DNA from: Actinomycetota bacterium
GTDB lineage: Bacteria > Actinomycetota > Acidimicrobiia > IMCC26256 > PALSA-555
DNA length: 64,000 nucleotides
Direction: 5' to 3'
NCBI GenBank assembly: GCA_003140175.1
Contig: PLJD01000112.1
Span: 61,322 to 125,321, forward strand
The notes beneath the pieces are model-generated. The model saw only the letters and a program-made list of their open reading frames with translations. It searched no databases and was not told the origin of the DNA. Both the position numbers and the translations under genes were made by a program. This document shows, piece by piece, positions 46,054-55,871 of this stretch; position 1 is the first letter of the stretch, and every line of letters begins with the position of its first letter.

Positions 46054-49000
46054 TCAGTTCGTATCCGTGGTTTGGCTGTACTCGACGAACGCGCAGAGTG
46101 TCGAGATCAGGCGGATCTCGGGGATATCGCGGGCGCGGCTGTTGAGCAGTTCTTCGGTGCAGACCAGATAGGCGAGACACCGGGCCCTGCTAATCGCAAC
46201 GTTGAGTCGGTTTCGGGAGAACAGGAAGTCCGCGGACCGGGTCATATCAATTCCAGCCGATGTCGCCATCGTGAAGAGTACGATTGCGGCTTGTCGTCCC
46301 TGGAACTTGTCGACAGTTCCGACTGGGATAGCGCGGGTGCGTTCGTCTCGATCGAGCCGAGCTCGGATGAGGTTGACCTGGTCGTTGTAGGGTGCCACCA
46401 CCATGAAGTCGTCGACGGTGAGTGGCCGCTCCTCGCCGCGTTGGTTGGTCCACATGGTGGCGATCATTCGGTCGATCTGGGCTGCGACGATGTCGGCTTC
46501 TTCTGGTGACTCGGTGGTTCTGTCCGCGTGGTGTGCCTGGAGCCAGCGCAGGCCGGTTCCGAACTCGGTGGTCTGCTGTTCGCAGCTCGCGTGGCTGAAG
46601 AGCCTCCCCTCGTAGATTTCCTTGGAAATGAAGGAGCAGACATCGGGGTGCATCCGTCGCGTCTGGGTCAGGAACACTCCTCGATCGGCCGGCATCGTTA
46701 CATCGTGACCGAGCACGTGCTCGAGGACGCTGCGACCGCCCCCACCGGGATGTGTGGCCTGGGCGACTTGGGGCAGCTGGAGCGGGTCGCCGAGCAGGAC
46801 GAGGTTGTCGGCGGCGCGGGAGGCGGCGAGCGCGTCGGCTAGGGCCAATTGGCCGGCTTCGTCGATAAGCAGGACATCGACCGGTGCGTTCTTCATGTCT
46901 TGGCTGGCGAACAACCAGGTCGTCCCGGCCACCAGGTTGAACTCGTCCCGAGCGCACTGGCTGTTGCCGCCCGCGTACTTCACACCGGGAAGGCCACCCG
47001 AAGCAGGTTCCTTCGCGCGCCGTACCGCGCGTAGACGGTCGAGGCCTCCTTCGGTGGTGAAGACGTCGATGACTTCGTTGAGGAGGTTGTCGATGGCGTG
47101 GTGGCTCATGGCGGTGATGCCTACCCGCATGTCGGCCAGGATCAGCGTCCGGACGAGGTGCGCGGCCCGGAAGGTCTTTCCCGTTCCGGGTGGTCCTTGG
47201 ATGGCCAGGAAGCTGTGGTCGAGTTGGGTTGCCCATGCCGTCATCTCGTCGAGGTCGTCGCTGAACTTCCCTCCGGGCGGGCCACCACCGGGGGTGAATG
47301 CCGGCAGGTCCCGTCTTAGTAGTGCCATCGAGACCCGGTGGGGTGGGGGTGCTGTCGGGTCGAGGATCCGAGATGCCATCTCCGAGAGCGCTTCGGGTTT
47401 AGGTCGCGGCGAGACCCAGTCGTTGAGCACGACGACCCCGGGGAAGGTGTCCAGCTCCTCGCACTTCTCGGACCACACCAGGTCGAGCTCGCCGGCGTTG
47501 CGGTCGAGACGGTCGAGACGGTCGATGGAGGCGTACCCGACTCTGCCCTCCGATGTCGTGTATACGACCCGATCGCCGCGGGTCCCGAAGGCGTCAGTTG
47601 CCTGGTTGGGGAACGCGAAGCGCATCCCGGGTTGGAGGATGTTGCCGTTCTTCCCCACGCGCTCGACCAATCCCACGGCGGTGAGACCAGCCAGAGCTTT
47701 GGAATCATCAAGGAGCGTCGTCGGATCGGCCTGGCACAGGGCGAGCGTGGGGGCCAGATGGGCCAGCCACTCGCGCCGCCAATAACCGAGGACGTCACCC
47801 AACAGATACTCGGGCGTATCGACGCCGAACGCGTGGAGCTCGGCCACGTGGGCGTCGAGGTCGGGGGCGTCTTCATCAGGCTCGAGTACGGCCGCCCGCC
47901 ACTCGGTGCTTTCGGGCCGATGAGCCACCAACCAGTCGCGCAGGGCATGTGTGGCGCGGACGTCGTCTTCGTTGTATGACGCGATGTGATCCAGCGCGAC
48001 CGGGTCGCGCTCGGCCATGTAGTGCTCGTACTCGACGACCGCGTCGGCGCCCCGCGCGAGGTCATGGCCTCGTTCGAACGTCGTCAATTGCTCCAGGTAC
48101 TTCAAGCCGTAGGACTCGGTTCCGACCTGCATCGCGTTGCGGGCAACGACGAGCAGGTCGACGAACAGCCCCGTCTCCACCAACGCGTGCAGCGTGACTT
48201 CGCCGACGCCGTGGTCCGTGGCCAGTCGCTCGAGCGCCGATCGCTCGGTGTGGTTGTAGTGGTACACGTGCATGCCCGGGTGCGTCGAGCGTCGCTCGGC
48301 GAGGAAGTCGATGAGCGACGCCGCGGCGGCCGCTTCCTCCTCGAGATTGTGAGCCCACCAGGCGCGGTAGCGCCAGGCGCCATCGGCGTCCCGCAGGATC
48401 AGCCCGAACAGGAAGAACAGCCCAGTGTCGGCCCGCCAGAAGGGGTGACCCTCAAAGTCGAGGAACACGTCGCCGCCATCGGGCTTGGGCATCAGTCCGA
48501 AGCCGCGGCCCCATACTGGGTCCTCGGTCGGCTCGATCATCCGGTGCGGCGGGGGCTCCTCGGCGCGGAGCCGGGCAACGGCCTGCAGGGTCGCCTGATC
48601 GACCAGGCGGGCCAACCGTTCGACGCGGATCCCGCCGATCGCCCGGTCGCACGCAGCCAAGGCACCCAAGGTCGACACGCCCTCGGCTTCGAGTAACGCA
48701 CGTTCGGTGCGGCGGATACCGGCGACGTAGATGAGTGAGTCCTCGGTCCTCCACTGCTCGGTGCAGAGGTCGAAGAACTCGCAGAACGCGCAGTGGTCGC
48801 ATGGTTCCGGGACAGTCGCCTGATTGGCCGGGCTATCTGTGAGCACCTTGGCGAGTTGCCTCCGGATCCGATTCCAGTAGGGGCGGAACTCGCCGACTGT
48901 CAGCGTCTCGACCCGCCCCGATCCCAGCCAGAGGTGCATGCGGCGGGGCCGTGCGCCGGTGAGCGCCTCGATCGCATCCGCATAGAAACAGAGTTGGAGC

Positions 49001-49431
49001 ACATGGCCCGGCTTGGCCTCAACCCGGGCGAGCTTCGCGTCGACCGGTTCATAGGCCTCGCCGGTGTCCGCGTCTTCCATCCGCACCAAGAAGTCAGCGA
49101 TCCCCCGTACACCTTCATGGACGAACGGCATCTGGTAGATGACATCCCACCCCTGACCGAAAGGATCGCCGACGCGATCGACCCAGTCCGTGAACGCCTC
49201 GCCCGACCTCCGGGCCGGGACCTCCAAGATGGTCTTGCCCTGCCGCGTGTACTCGGCCAGGCAGTCGGCCTCATGCTGAAGCCCCCTCTTGGTCAGGAGC
49301 TGCGCGAATGAGCCAAACGATCCGCCCGGAGTCGCGAGCAGGCCGTCCTCCACCTGGTGTTTCAACGTGAGGAAATGGGCGCAGTCCAGCCACGCCGTGA
49401 TCTTCGAGGGGGTGAGTAGGCGATCCGTCAT
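46054..49431 (-). CDS. RecB-like nuclease (TM0106-type) fused to UvrD/Dna2-like AAA helicase
   Basis: MTDRLLTPSKITAWLDCAHFLTLK, CDHCAFCEFFDLC, IQGPPGTGKT, LLIDEAGQLALADALA, VGTVDKFQGRQAAIVLFTM...NRLNVAISRAR. Confidence 0.9.
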   Translation of the reverse strand: MTDRLLTPSKITAWLDCAHFLTLKHQVEDGLLATPGGSFGSFAQLLTKRGLQHEADCLAEYTRQGKTILEVPARRSGEAFTDWVDRVGDPFGQGWDVIYQMPFVHEGVRGIADFLVRMEDADTGEAYEPVDAKLARVEAKPGHVLQLCFYADAIEALTGARPRRMHLWLGSGRVETLTVGEFRPYWNRIRRQLAKVLTDSPANQATVPEPCDHCAFCEFFDLCTEQWRTEDSLIYVAGIRRTERALLEAEGVSTLGALAACDRAIGGIRVERLARLVDQATLQAVARLRAEEPPPHRMIEPTEDPVWGRGFGLMPKPDGGDVFLDFEGHPFWRADTGLFFLFGLILRDADGAWRYRAWWAHNLEEEAAAAASLIDFLAERRSTHPGMHVYHYNHTERSALERLATDHGVGEVTLHALVETGLFVDLLVVARNAMQVGTESYGLKYLEQLTTFERGHDLARGADAVVEYEHYMAERDPVALDHIASYNEDDVRATHALRDWLVAHRPESTEWRAAVLEPDEDAPDLDAHVAELHAFGVDTPEYLLGDVLGYWRREWLAHLAPTLALCQADPTTLLDDSKALAGLTAVGLVERVGKNGNILQPGMRFAFPNQATDAFGTRGDRVVYTTSEGRVGYASIDRLDRLDRNAGELDLVWSEKCEELDTFPGVVVLNDWVSPRPKPEALSEMASRILDPTAPPPHRVSMALLRRDLPAFTPGGGPPGGKFSDDLDEMTAWATQLDHSFLAIQGPPGTGKTFRAAHLVRTLILADMRVGITAMSHHAIDNLLNEVIDVFTTEGGLDRLRAVRRAKEPASGGLPGVKYAGGNSQCARDEFNLVAGTTWLFASQDMKNAPVDVLLIDEAGQLALADALAASRAADNLVLLGDPLQLPQVAQATHPGGGGRSVLEHVLGHDVTMPADRGVFLTQTRRMHPDVCSFISKEIYEGRLFSHASCEQQTTEFGTGLRWLQAHHADRTTESPEEADIVAAQIDRMIATMWTNQRGEERPLTVDDFMVVAPYNDQVNLIRARLDRDERTRAIPVGTVDKFQGRQAAIVLFTMATSAGIDMTRSADFLFSRNRLNVAISRARCLAYLVCTEELLNSRARDIPEIRLISTLCAFVEYSQTTDTN

Positions 49432-49874
49432 AGGACCGGCGTCAGCCGAGGCGCTGCGGGGAACTCCATCTGGACGGGATCGTAAGCGAACCCGGGGGAC
49501 CCTCGAGCGTCTCGGTGTGACAGCCTCGGGAAGCCACGGGCCGGCCGCCGAGGGCTCCTCTTGGCGGAACTCGAAATCGACAACGAAGTGGCCCACTACT
49601 TCGGGGGTCGGAACCCCGGCAGCCGGCACGTCTCCTTCGACTAGCTCCAACTACCTCGAGGAGTACCGCGAGAGGAACGCGTCCCGGCGTCGGCTGATCC
49701 GAGCAACATGCGGGCGTCGTGTCTCCAACTCGGCTCTTACCTTGCGAGCTGGGAGATGCTGGGGGGCTGGTCCGAACTACTCCAGCGGAGCGTGAGGTCA
49801 TCCGTGCCGGTGGTCGAGGCGATCGCCGCAGCGGCGGACGAGATGTCGACACGAGATCCAACCATCAGATCGAC

Positions 49875-49901
49875 GACTCGCGGTCACCACAACCGCGACT
49901 C
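49875..49901. repeat. GACTCGCG palindrome copy, fused (divergent intergenic)
   Basis: gactcgcggtcaccacaaccgcgactc; shares GACTC with the next copy. Confidence 0.9.
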
Positions 49902-49923
49902 GCGATCCAGGAACCCGCGAGTC
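49897..49923. repeat. GACTCGCG palindrome copy, fused (divergent intergenic)
   Basis: gactcgcgatccaggaacccgcgagtc. Confidence 0.92.
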
Positions 49924-50040
49924 GAGCGATCAACCGGCGTGAACCGTCTCGACTGGCTGGAAAAAGTCGTCTCGGAGCATCTCGTGGGCAAGGATGCCGG
50001 GCCGCCGGAACCTTCTCTTCAACGTGCCTAGGTTGGACTC

Positions 50041-50505
50041 ATGAGCGACATCCAGCAGCGAAATACCGAGATTCTTGCGCAGATACGGATCAAACGAGAT
50101 GAGCTGTACAGCTCCATCCTGGGCCTCGAGCGCGATCTGAGTACTCCTGCACGGGGGCGGGTACCGGAATGGGCCCACGGTCTGTCGGAGCGACTGGGGC
50201 TGGTCCGGCGCGCACTGGACAGTCACATTGTGGTCACAGAAGGCCACGGAGGGTTGTTCGACGACGTGATGGACCGGGCCCCTCGACTCGCTCATGCCAT
50301 CGCCGCACTTCGCGAGGAGCACCATTCCCTGCAGTCCCAGTTGGACGAAGCAGCTCGGGCTGTCGAGGCTGTCGAAGACCTTGATGGCGTCGAGGGAGTC
50401 CGAGTCCGATTGCTCGATCTGATCCGCGAACTGCTGGCGCATCGTCACCGTGGGTCCGAGCTCATCTATGACGCCTACAACCTCGACATTGGGGTGGGGG
50501 ACTGA
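50041..50505 (+). CDS. Hypothetical coiled-coil protein
   Basis: MSDIQQRNTEILAQIRIKRDELYSSILGLERDL... Confidence 0.6.
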   Translation: MSDIQQRNTEILAQIRIKRDELYSSILGLERDLSTPARGRVPEWAHGLSERLGLVRRALDSHIVVTEGHGGLFDDVMDRAPRLAHAIAALREEHHSLQSQLDEAARAVEAVEDLDGVEGVRVRLLDLIRELLAHRHRGSELIYDAYNLDIGVGD

Positions 50506-50637
50506 ACGCGTTGCACCTCTGCCAATTCGGAGGCCACCAGTTACCGTCGAGGCTTGCTTAGTGCTGTCCGCCATCACTGAGCGGTTCCGAGGTAGGTCGG
50601 TTTCGCTCGGCGATCGGCTCCCGCCTCCGCCCAGACT

Positions 50638-50664
50638 GCCTCGCGGTGAGCATGACCGCGAGTC
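50638..50664. repeat. GACTCGCG palindrome copy, variant left arm
   Basis: gcctcgcggtgagcatgaccgcgagtc. Confidence 0.85.
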
Positions 50665-50795
50665 AGCTAACGCGAGGCTTTGACACCGCGCCCAGTGTCT
50701 CGGCGAAACATGGATCAAGCCCACAACTTGCCCGTATCTCCGTACGGGCAGGTCCCGCGGCGACGGCCCGGAGGCAAGCGACTTGGGCTGGGGAA

Positions 50796-51266
50796 CTAGG
50801 CGGGTGATGGGTTGCCCGGCTGCGCTGGGCCGAGGGTGCGTTCGATTTCTGAAATCAGGCGCATGGCGTCAGCACGGCACTTACCCCGGTCGTGACCCAA
50901 CTTCGGTTGGACTCTTACTCTGACCAGGCTTCGGCCCTCGGGTTGGACGACCACATCGATTTCGACATCCTCGGCCTCGACGTGTTTGGACGACATCCCA
51001 ATTGAGCCCCCTACGACGTGGTCGACGGCGTCAGTCGCCGTCACGCGCCACCCCAGCGCCACCATCGCCGGAGCCACGCGTTCGAAAACTGCGCCGGGAT
51101 CCTGGGGAAACGTCCGAGTCTCAATGAGGGCCCAGCTCGAGGAGAACGTCCGGTCCGGCAGCCCCGGCAGCGGGCCGGTCGGAGCGTCCGTGACAAGGGC
51201 AACGTCGCAGTCCGAACAGCGAGTGAAACCCGTCTGGTATTCGCTCCCGCAGACTGGGCACCACAT
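50796..51266 (-). CDS. Zinc-ribbon hypothetical protein
   Basis: MWCPVCGSEYQTGFTRCSDCDVALV. Confidence 0.65.
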   Translation of the reverse strand: MWCPVCGSEYQTGFTRCSDCDVALVTDAPTGPLPGLPDRTFSSSWALIETRTFPQDPGAVFERVAPAMVALGWRVTATDAVDHVVGGSIGMSSKHVEAEDVEIDVVVQPEGRSLVRVRVQPKLGHDRGKCRADAMRLISEIERTLGPAQPGNPSPA

Positions 51267-51644
51267 AGCGGCGCAGGGTAGCCCCTTGAGTACCTACGGC
51301 GCGAAGCCCAGGCCTATCTCGGGATAGGTCAACGTGTGGCCCTCTTCATTGTGTGTGACCCGCTTCTTGTGCCGCAAGCACGGCACGATCGAGGGTTCGA
51401 TGACGAGGCCATCGCTGGGTCCGAGAATGTTTGCGTGAGCCGTCCAGGGGACCCAGCATCTGCGGCGCTCAAGTTGAGCCCAAACTCAGGCGCTTGCACG
51501 GCTCAGCATCCGATCAGATCAAGCGCGGGTCTCGCGATGACCGTGTCCTTCACTTCGCTTCCATGGCCGCGCTTGCGCGCAAACATCCCGGCATGGCCAA
51601 GCTTCTGTGAGCCGTTCATCGGAGGGCCTGGGTATCGTGCAGCC

Positions 51645-52469
51645 ATGGACGCGGTCGGAATCCTGCACCCCGGTGAAATGGGAGCTGCAATCGCCGCCGG
51701 GCTCGTGGGCACGACGGAGGTCGTGTGGGCCGGAGAGGCTCGGAGCCCGGCCTCCCGAGCCCGCGCGGACGCGGCGGACCTCCGAGACGTCGGAAGCCTG
51801 GCGGCCTTGGCAGACACCGCGGCGGTCCTGATCGCCGTCTGCCCGCCGGACGCGGCGGCGCAGGTCGCTGCGTCGGTGGCCACCCTGGGCTTCGGCGGCC
51901 TTTACGTCGACGCGAACGCGATCTCGCCGACCACCGCCCGAACGATCGACAGATCCGTGACCACCGCCGGCGCCACGTACGTCGACGGCGGCATCATCGG
52001 AGGTCCGGGTGCGCCCCGGTTGTTCCTCAGCGGAGAGGGAGCCGCCGTCTTGGCTGCCCGCTTCGGACCACCCGTCGAACCGGTCATTCTTGACTGCGGA
52101 ACCTACGCCGCGTCGGCACTCAAAATGACCTACGCCGGTTGGACGAAGGGCACTACGGCCCTGCTGCTCGCACTCAACGCCGCCGCTCGCGGGCTCGGCA
52201 TCGAAGACGCGCTGCTTGCCGAATGGGAGCGATCACAACCGGCCCTTTCCGGCCGGATCAAGGGAAGTGTTCGGAGCACCCGGAAGGCGTGGCGCTGGAG
52301 TGGTGAGATGCGCGAGATCGCACAAACACTGGCCGACGTCGGTATCCCGGCCGGCTTCTACTCGAGCGCGGCCGACGTCTATGACCGGCTCCACTCCCTC
52401 AAGGACGATGGCGAGACCACGCTCGAGGAAATCCTCGGCCTCCTGCTACGACCAGACGGGGAGCACTAA
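51645..52469 (+). CDS. NAD(P)-dependent oxidoreductase, 6PGDH-like with DUF1932 C-terminus
   Basis: MDAVGILHPGEMGAAIAAGL, ILDCGTYAASALKMTYAGWTKGTTALLLA. Confidence 0.8.
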   Translation: MDAVGILHPGEMGAAIAAGLVGTTEVVWAGEARSPASRARADAADLRDVGSLAALADTAAVLIAVCPPDAAAQVAASVATLGFGGLYVDANAISPTTARTIDRSVTTAGATYVDGGIIGGPGAPRLFLSGEGAAVLAARFGPPVEPVILDCGTYAASALKMTYAGWTKGTTALLLALNAAARGLGIEDALLAEWERSQPALSGRIKGSVRSTRKAWRWSGEMREIAQTLADVGIPAGFYSSAADVYDRLHSLKDDGETTLEEILGLLLRPDGEH

Positions 52470-52658
52470 CCATCCCTACCTTGCTACCGGAGTAGGACCA
52501 CCGGAGCAACCAGTAGCCGAGTCGCAGCTCTGTCGGCCAGAGTCCGGTCCCAATCCGTTGAGGCCTCATTTCACAAGTTGAGGCCGGTAGGTGTTGACTG
52601 GGCCTGAGAATTGGAGATCACGTAGCGACGTGGCCTGCAGTCGATGAGAGGAGAGGGC

Positions 52659-52874
52659 ATGACCGAGAGCGTGTACAAGGTCATTGAACTGGTGGGCACG
52701 AGCACGGACTCGTGGGAGAAGGCAGCTGCGGCTGCAGTCACCCGGGCTGGTGAGTCCCTGCGGGAACTGCGGATCGCCGAGGTTGTGGAACTCGACATGA
52801 CCATCGACAATGGTTCGGTGGCGACTTATCGCGCGAAGGTGCGGGTGTCCTTCAAGTACGAGGGCGGCAGCTAG
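52659..52874 (+). CDS. Dodecin family flavoprotein
   Basis: MTESVYKVIELVGTSTDSWEKAAAAAVTRAGESLRELRIAEVVELDMTIDNGSVATYRAKVRVSFKYEG. Confidence 0.9.
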   Translation: MTESVYKVIELVGTSTDSWEKAAAAAVTRAGESLRELRIAEVVELDMTIDNGSVATYRAKVRVSFKYEGGS

Positions 52875-53006
52875 CCCGCCATCAACGCAGAGCCAGTGCA
52901 AGTCCGCGACGGGCGTAGCCAATCCACGGCTAGGTGGAGACGCCCATCGACCGCTCGCGGTTCCCGAAACCTCCCCCCGCCAGATGCAATCAGCTATCCG
53001 CCAAGT

Positions 53007-53033
53007 GACTCGTGGTCACCGCAATCTCGGGTC
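53007..53033. repeat. Degenerate GACTCGCG palindrome copy
   Basis: gactcgtggtcaccgcaatctcgggtc. Confidence 0.6.
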
Positions 53034-53058
53034 GGCGCGGGAGCCCGCTCCAACATGC

Positions 53059-53085
53059 GACTCGCGATCTATGGATCCGCGAGTC
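53059..53085. repeat. GACTCGCG palindrome copy
   Basis: gactcgcgatctatggatccgcgagtc. Confidence 0.95.
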
Positions 53086-53288
53086 AATACGTAGCGCGTC
53101 CAAAACTCAGTCGTAGTGTGCCGACACCCACGACGCGAGCGCACCGGGGCGAACCAGCAGCGGTCGGCAGGAAGACCCAAGTCTCACAGCCCGTGAGCGC
53201 ATCTCGCTTCGCAGTTCTCTGTTGCCCTCAAGTCAGGTAGGCGTCCGTAGCCGTTCGTCGCTCCTCTACGGAAGCCGCAGAGAGACCT

Positions 53289-54377
53289 TTACTGCGTAGG
53301 CGTATGACAGACAATCGCATCAAAAGAGCAGTGATCCATGATCCTTCTACGGATCGTCATTGGGACCTGTTCCAGGAGTGGCTCGACGATCCACTTGAGC
53401 GACTCGGCGACGAAGCCACCACGCGGCCGCTTCTTTGGAAACGCTCGCATCGGACTTCGGAACCGTTGGAAGCCGGCGCGTTTGAGCAGCGCTCGGAGCT
53501 CTCGATGTGAGTACTCGCGGAGATGCAGGCCCATTGCTTGCTCCCCGGCAGGAATCACGAACCTGCTCACGTCGTGCGGTCCCGTCAGGCGATTCGGGGT
53601 ACAAGTTATGAGGCGACCGCCCGGCTTCAGCATTCGCCGGATAGCTGCTAGATACTGGTCAGCGACTGATCTCGGCAAGTGCTCTATGACGTCGTTCCAA
53701 AATACGATATCGAAGGCATCCATCTGTTCGTAGTGGCCTGCGAGATCGAGCAACTCTCCCTCGCGCAGCTCCACCAAGTCGACCCCACACTGACCGTTGC
53801 CTTGGCACGAAGCAGCATGTCGGGGAACGAGTGACGCGCCGTCGATCACCAGGTCGCAACCCCAGCACTCAACTCTGCCGAGCGGTGCCTTTCGTGACCC
53901 GGAGAACGACTCCTGGTGCTTCCGGAACGACCCACAGAGAAACGGATAGAGCTCGCCACGTCCTACACCGATCTCGAGCAAGCGTAAGACGGGCGTTCGT
54001 CCGGCTTCGCTCTTTCGGCCCTTCGCGTGTAGCGCGCCGACGCATTGGTCGCTCAGAAGCCGACCATGGGACTGCCGGAAGCCAAACGATATGGGACGAT
54101 GCAGTCGGCGATCGTAAGCGCTACTCAACTCGTGAATGCACGAGTACGCCTCGCGCTGCAGCGACCGGCTAGCCTGCAAATCCCAGGGCATGCTTAATAG
54201 GCGCGCGGCATATTCGTGTTCCTCTCGGAACCAGAGCGCGAGCAACTCGGAGGACTCCAAGTCGGCTGTATCTAGATATGACCCGTTACTGAGAAGAATC
54301 GGGTGCGGAACGTCCTCTCGGTGGCCTGCTTCCCCATCTGATTCCCCGGGATTCGCGAAACGGGATGTCTTGGACAC
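53289..54377 (-). CDS. Class I SAM-dependent methyltransferase
   Basis: VLRLLEIGVGRGELYPFL, FDIVFWNDVIEHLPRSVADQYLAAIRRMLKPGGRLITCTPN. Confidence 0.88.
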   Translation of the reverse strand: MSKTSRFANPGESDGEAGHREDVPHPILLSNGSYLDTADLESSELLALWFREEHEYAARLLSMPWDLQASRSLQREAYSCIHELSSAYDRRLHRPISFGFRQSHGRLLSDQCVGALHAKGRKSEAGRTPVLRLLEIGVGRGELYPFLCGSFRKHQESFSGSRKAPLGRVECWGCDLVIDGASLVPRHAASCQGNGQCGVDLVELREGELLDLAGHYEQMDAFDIVFWNDVIEHLPRSVADQYLAAIRRMLKPGGRLITCTPNRLTGPHDVSRFVIPAGEQAMGLHLREYSHRELRALLKRAGFQRFRSPMRAFPKKRPRGGFVAESLKWIVEPLLEQVPMTIRRRIMDHCSFDAIVCHTPTQ

Positions 54378-54537
54378 ACGGGGACACTAATGCCGCGGCA
54401 AACGCCGGTTCGGCGGTAGCTGGCATGACGACCGCGCTTGGCGAGCGCTCGATTTGCATGTCGGGTTGGGGCAATGCTCGTGCCCGCGGCGGTCTGCGGG
54501 TGCCGAGGCGCATACCCGTGGCGGAGTGGCTCCGGTC

Positions 54538-54564
54538 GAGTCGCGGTCGTGGGAACCGCGAGTC
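54538..54564. repeat. GACTCGCG palindrome copy (divergent intergenic)
   Basis: gagtcgcggtcgtgggaaccgcgagtc. Confidence 0.9.
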
Positions 54565-54914
54565 GCGTATCGCTGCGCTCGGTCCGGGCCGGCCAGCGCA
54601 CCGCGTGTGGAGCTGCCACATGGCATCTCGAGATGCTCTTGATCGGGGGGAGATACCGGCGCTGCACCTCCCGTCAGACACGTGTTCGAAGCGAATGCGA
54701 CCGTAGACCACCTCTCCTTGGCTGCTCCGTCGTCCTCTATCCGTTACCGAGTTGGCCCCTTCGGTAGACAACCGCAAGGATCTCGCTCCGCGGTCTGCGT
54801 CGCCGCCCCTTCTGGAGTGGTATTGGCTGTGGACGACAGAGGCTTCGAATGCGATGAAAGGGGGCAGGGACGGATCGTCTCCGAGAGCAGGTCGAGGCCT
54901 GGATCGGCAGGCCG

Positions 54915-55871
54915 ATGAGCGCGTCGGGACCCTCGGTGGCACCCGATGTCGTGAACCTTCCGATGATCCGCCACTGGGTGGATGCCCTCGACGACCGCGA
55001 CCCGGTGTATCTGGACGAGGCCTTCGCCGCGACGACCCGGTTCGGGGGGATCGTGGCCCCTCCGGCGATGCTGCAGACGTGGACGATGGCTCGTCCCCGG
55101 ATCGAGGGAATCGCGGCCCGGGGTGGTGCGGCAGGCGAAATTGATGCGGACAGCACGCTGGGTTTGCTCATCGCTGGCGGTTTCACGGGCACGCTGGCGA
55201 CGAACTCCGAGCTCGAGTTCGTTCGGTACCTGCGGTTGGGGGATCGACTGCAGTCGTCAACCGCGTTGGAGTCGGTGTCGGAGCGCAAGGGCACCACACT
55301 CGGTCTGGGGTACTTCGTCACCTGGGTCACTACCTACAGCGATGACGAGGGAGCGGTCGTGGGTCGGCAGCACTTCCGCATCTACAAGTTCGAGCCCCGG
55401 AGCGTAGCCTCGGTCGAGTCGGCCAAGAGAGCTCGCCCGCGGTCGCGCCATGAGGCTGGCGCTGGGGGGGAGTTGGTGCCCTTCGACCTCGACGTGACGG
55501 CGACCTTGATTGTTGCAGGCGCGATCGCGTCGCGAGACTTCATGCCGGCGCACCATGATCGCGCCTTCGCCACTGCACAGGGGGCACCAGATATCTTCAT
55601 GAACATCCTCACCACCAACGGATACGTCTCCCGGTTCGTAACCGATTGGGCGGGTCCAGAGGCGATGCTGCGCAGTATCTCGATACGCCTGGGTGCCCCG
55701 GCGGTGCCTGGGCACACGCTGCGATTCACCGGGCAAGTCACCGAAGAACGCGGCGAGGGATCTGAGCGAGTAGTCCAGGTGGCGATCCGAGCCACCAATG
55801 ACCTCGGTGACCACGCGACCGGCACCGTCGTCCTCACGCTGCCATCCGACGACGTGCTAGGTGACCCGTGA
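54915..55871 (+). CDS. MaoC-like/FAS1-type dehydratase domain protein
   Basis: IRHWVDALDDRDPVYLDEAFAATTRFGGIVAPPAMLQTW...TNGYVSRFVTDWAGPEAMLRSISIRLGAPAVPGHTLRFTGQV. Confidence 0.85.
   Translation: MSASGPSVAPDVVNLPMIRHWVDALDDRDPVYLDEAFAATTRFGGIVAPPAMLQTWTMARPRIEGIAARGGAAGEIDADSTLGLLIAGGFTGTLATNSELEFVRYLRLGDRLQSSTALESVSERKGTTLGLGYFVTWVTTYSDDEGAVVGRQHFRIYKFEPRSVASVESAKRARPRSRHEAGAGGELVPFDLDVTATLIVAGAIASRDFMPAHHDRAFATAQGAPDIFMNILTTNGYVSRFVTDWAGPEAMLRSISIRLGAPAVPGHTLRFTGQVTEERGEGSERVVQVAIRATNDLGDHATGTVVLTLPSDDVLGDP

Noticed and set aside
52948-52970. ccgctcgcggttcccgaaacc and 42718 gctcgcgagtc as full palindromes
   Set aside because: Only one arm is recognisable; possibly decayed copies but not counted.
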